Assembly (NCBI RefSeq): GCF_900102315.1
Contig: NZ_FNBL01000006.1
Span: forward strand, 172,438-236,437
Origin: Celeribacter baekdonensis
Lineage (GTDB): Bacteria > Pseudomonadota > Alphaproteobacteria > Rhodobacterales > Rhodobacteraceae
Direction: 5' to 3'
DNA length: 64,000 nt
The notes under the pieces were generated by a model. That model searched no databases, was not told where the DNA came from, and saw only the letters and a program-made list of their open reading frames with translations. Made by a program: the position numbers and the translations under genes. Below are positions 62,327 through 64,000 of the stretch, piece after piece (the first letter of the stretch is position 1; every line of letters begins with the position of its first letter).

Positions 62327-63247
62327 TCAGAGCTTTTCAGTCAATTCGGGGACAGCGTCGAAGAGATCCGCGACGAGGCCGAAGTCGGCGACTTGGAAGA
62401 TCGGGGCTTCTTCGTCCTTGTTGATGGCGACGATGACTTTGGAGTCTTTCATGCCCGCGAGGTGCTGGATCGCGCCGGAGATGCCGACGGCGATGTAGAG
62501 TTCGGGGGCGACGACTTTGCCGGTTTGGCCGACTTGCCAATCGTTCGGGGCAAAGCCCGAATCGACCGCCGCGCGCGAGGCACCGACGGCGGCGCCGAGC
62601 TTGTCCGCCAGCGCCGAGATGATCGCAAAATCCTCTTCGGAGCCGACGCCGCGCCCGCCGGAGACGACGACCTTGGCGGAGGTCAATTCCGGGCGATCAT
62701 TGACCGCGACCTTGTCCTCGACAAACTGTGACAGGCCCGCATCATGCGCGCCGGAGACGTCCGACACCGCGGCCGCACCCGACAGGCCCGCCGCGTCAAA
62801 GGTCGAGGTGCGGAAGGTGATAACCTTTTTTTCATCTTTCGAGCGTACCGTCTGAATCGCGTTCCCGGCATAGATCGGGCGCGTGAACGTATCGGCATCC
62901 ACAACGGAGGTGACATCGGTCAAAATCATCACATCCAAAAGGGCTGCAACCCGCGGCAACACATTTTTGCCCGTGGTCGTGGCGGGCGCGGTGATATGCG
63001 CGTAATCGCCCGCCAAAGACACGATCAAAGCGGCCAGGTTTTCGGCCAGGCCATTGGCATAGGCCGCGTCATCAGCGACCAAAACCTTGGTCACGCCGTC
63101 AATTTTGGCGGCCTCATCGGCAGCGGCCGCAGGACCACAGACCAGAACCGTCACATCGCCCAGTTTGGCGGAGGCGCTCACCGCCTTGGCGGTGGCATCC
63201 ATCGCAACTGCGCCAGAGGTGACTTCAGCAAGACACAAAACAGCCAT
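62327..63247 (-). CDS. etfA: Electron transfer flavoprotein subunit alpha
   Basis: FAD-binding subunit of ETF, which carries electrons from acyl-CoA dehydrogenases to ETF-ubiquinone oxidoreductase. The 306-residue product has the C-terminal FAD domain signature ([52 protein letters not shown]). Start overlaps the etfB stop as TGATG (63245-63249). It would accept electrons from the dehydrogenase at 49806. Confidence 0.96.
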   Translation of the reverse strand: MAVLCLAEVTSGAVAMDATAKAVSASAKLGDVTVLVCGPAAAADEAAKIDGVTKVLVADDAAYANGLAENLAALIVSLAGDYAHITAPATTTGKNVLPRVAALLDVMILTDVTSVVDADTFTRPIYAGNAIQTVRSKDEKKVITFRTSTFDAAGLSGAAAVSDVSGAHDAGLSQFVEDKVAVNDRPELTSAKVVVSGGRGVGSEEDFAIISALADKLGAAVGASRAAVDSGFAPNDWQVGQTGKVVAPELYIAVGISGAIQHLAGMKDSKVIVAINKDEEAPIFQVADFGLVADLFDAVPELTEKL

Positions 63248-63999
63248 CAGACCAGCCCTCCTTCTTTCAGTTTCGCGACCAGTTCATCGACCGATCCGAC
63301 CTTGATGCCGGCGTCGCGGCCCTTTGGCTCTTCGGTTGACACAACGGTCAAACGCGGCGCGGTATCGACGCCGTAATCCGCGGATGTCTTTTCATCCAAA
63401 GGCTTTTTCTTCGCCTTCATGATGTTCGGAAGCGAGGCATAGCGCGGTTCGTTGAGGCGCAGATCGGTGGTCACAATCGCCGGGAGCGGCACGGAAATGG
63501 TCTGCAACCCACCGTCCACTTCGCGGGTCACAACCGCGTGGCCGTCTTTGATGTTCACCTCAGAGGCAAAGGTCGCCTGACCCCAACCCAAAAGGGCCGC
63601 GAGCATCTGACCCGTCGCATTCATGTCATTGTCGATCGCTTGTTTGCCGAGAATGACCAGTTCAGGCGCCTCTTCAGCCACGATCCTGGCCAGAAGTTTG
63701 GCCACGGCCAGCGGCTCGATCTCGACGCCCTGTTCCTCAACCACAAGAAGCCCGCGATCCGCCCCCATGGCCAATGCATTGCGGATCGTGTCGGTGGATT
63801 TCTTCTCGCCGATCGACACAACGACGATCTCACTGGCCACGCCGGCCTCTTTCAGGCGAATGGCCTCTTCAACCGCGATCTCATCGAACGGGTTCATCGA
63901 CATCTTCACATTCGCAAGATCAACTCCAGTGCCATCGGCCTTCACTTTGACCTTCACGTTGTAGTCAATCACGCGTTTGACTGGTACCAAAACCTTCAT
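63247..63999 (-). CDS. etfB: Electron transfer flavoprotein subunit beta
   Basis: The 250-residue beta subunit binds AMP. It starts [20 protein letters not shown], and includes [42 protein letters not shown] and a C-terminal recognition segment. The ATG at 63999 is one base from the right edge, so the promoter is not in the window. Transcribed with etfA. Confidence 0.96.
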   Translation of the reverse strand: MKVLVPVKRVIDYNVKVKVKADGTGVDLANVKMSMNPFDEIAVEEAIRLKEAGVASEIVVVSIGEKKSTDTIRNALAMGADRGLLVVEEQGVEIEPLAVAKLLARIVAEEAPELVILGKQAIDNDMNATGQMLAALLGWGQATFASEVNIKDGHAVVTREVDGGLQTISVPLPAIVTTDLRLNEPRYASLPNIMKAKKKPLDEKTSADYGVDTAPRLTVVSTEEPKGRDAGIKVGSVDELVAKLKEGGLV

Positions 64000-64000
64000 T

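Overview
The window reads as chromosomal DNA of an alphaproteobacterium of the order Rhodobacterales, most likely the Roseobacter side of the group. The evidence is gene content: a ChvG/ChvI two-component pair next to pckA, a short HprK, RapZ, a mannose-type EIIA and HPr; the block rpoZ, rsh, pdxJ, acpS, lepB, rnc, era, recO; a P. denitrificans-type cobN/cobW pathway; a long acyl-CoA dehydrogenase of the methylsuccinyl-CoA dehydrogenase type; and several domains I know mainly from this group (DUF1491, DUF1636, DUF6473, DUF6732-like). Base composition is even, gene density is high and many genes overlap by ATGA, GTGA or TGATG. I see no insertion sequence, prophage, CRISPR array, rRNA or tRNA.

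Layout. 1-6.6 kb holds housekeeping genes: the start of smpB (cut by the left edge), a two-helix ion channel, dapA, a soluble lytic transglycosylase, a DMT exporter, and the tRNA-modifying pair mnmD / FAD oxidoreductase in divergent orientation. 6.7-32.2 kb is a dispersed cobalamin region in four islands: lrgA-lrgB-cobO; cbiM-cobW then cobN-GNAT, behind a cobalamin riboswitch; DUF1636-cobC-cbiB; and DUF6732-cbiX-cobH-cobL-cobI-cbiG/cobJ-cobM. Between the islands lie a MOSC protein, a lipoprotein with a CtrA-type box, smc, a membrane-bound-type lytic transglycosylase, an orphan receiver protein and a glutathionyl-hydroquinone reductase. The cobalamin set mixes features of the late-cobalt aerobic route (CobN, CobW, CobH/I/J/L/M) and of the early-cobalt route (CbiX, CbiG). 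cobG or cobZ, cobF, cobK, cobB, cobQ, cobP, cobV and cobU/T are not in the window.

32.3-40.4 kb holds a PatB/MalY C-S lyase, a run of three peptide deformylase paralogues followed by fmt (the third paralogue has lost catalytic residues), a GlsB-type small membrane protein with a 45-residue companion, a TRIC-type channel, rnhA, ispH, a NYN-domain protein and folK. 40.4-49.7 kb is the rpoZ-rsh-DUF2062-pdxJ-lysE-acpS-lepB-rnc-era-DUF1491-recO block. 49.7-52.8 kb carries the methylsuccinyl-CoA dehydrogenase candidate with a vestigial acyl-CoA dehydrogenase tail and a palindrome behind it, a TauE/SafE permease and a cytochrome c. 52.8-59.4 kb is pckA facing chvI-chvG-hprK-rapZ-EIIA-HPr, which links envelope sensing, gluconeogenesis and a regulatory phosphotransferase chain. 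59.4-64 kb has an acyltransferase, 3-hydroxybutyryl-CoA dehydrogenase, a DUF6473 protein and etfBA.

How parts may work together: the acyl-CoA dehydrogenase, ETF, 3-hydroxybutyryl-CoA dehydrogenase and B12 synthesis all fit C2/C4 assimilation through the ethylmalonyl-CoA pathway, which needs B12-dependent mutases, with PEP carboxykinase feeding gluconeogenesis. That link is inference from content. I did not find a clearly novel multi-gene system. The most unusual items are the deformylase trio, the vestigial dehydrogenase tail with a palindrome, three short tandem duplications of 13-15 bp (two spanning stop codons), the paired DnaA boxes before smc, and the mosaic cobalamin cluster.
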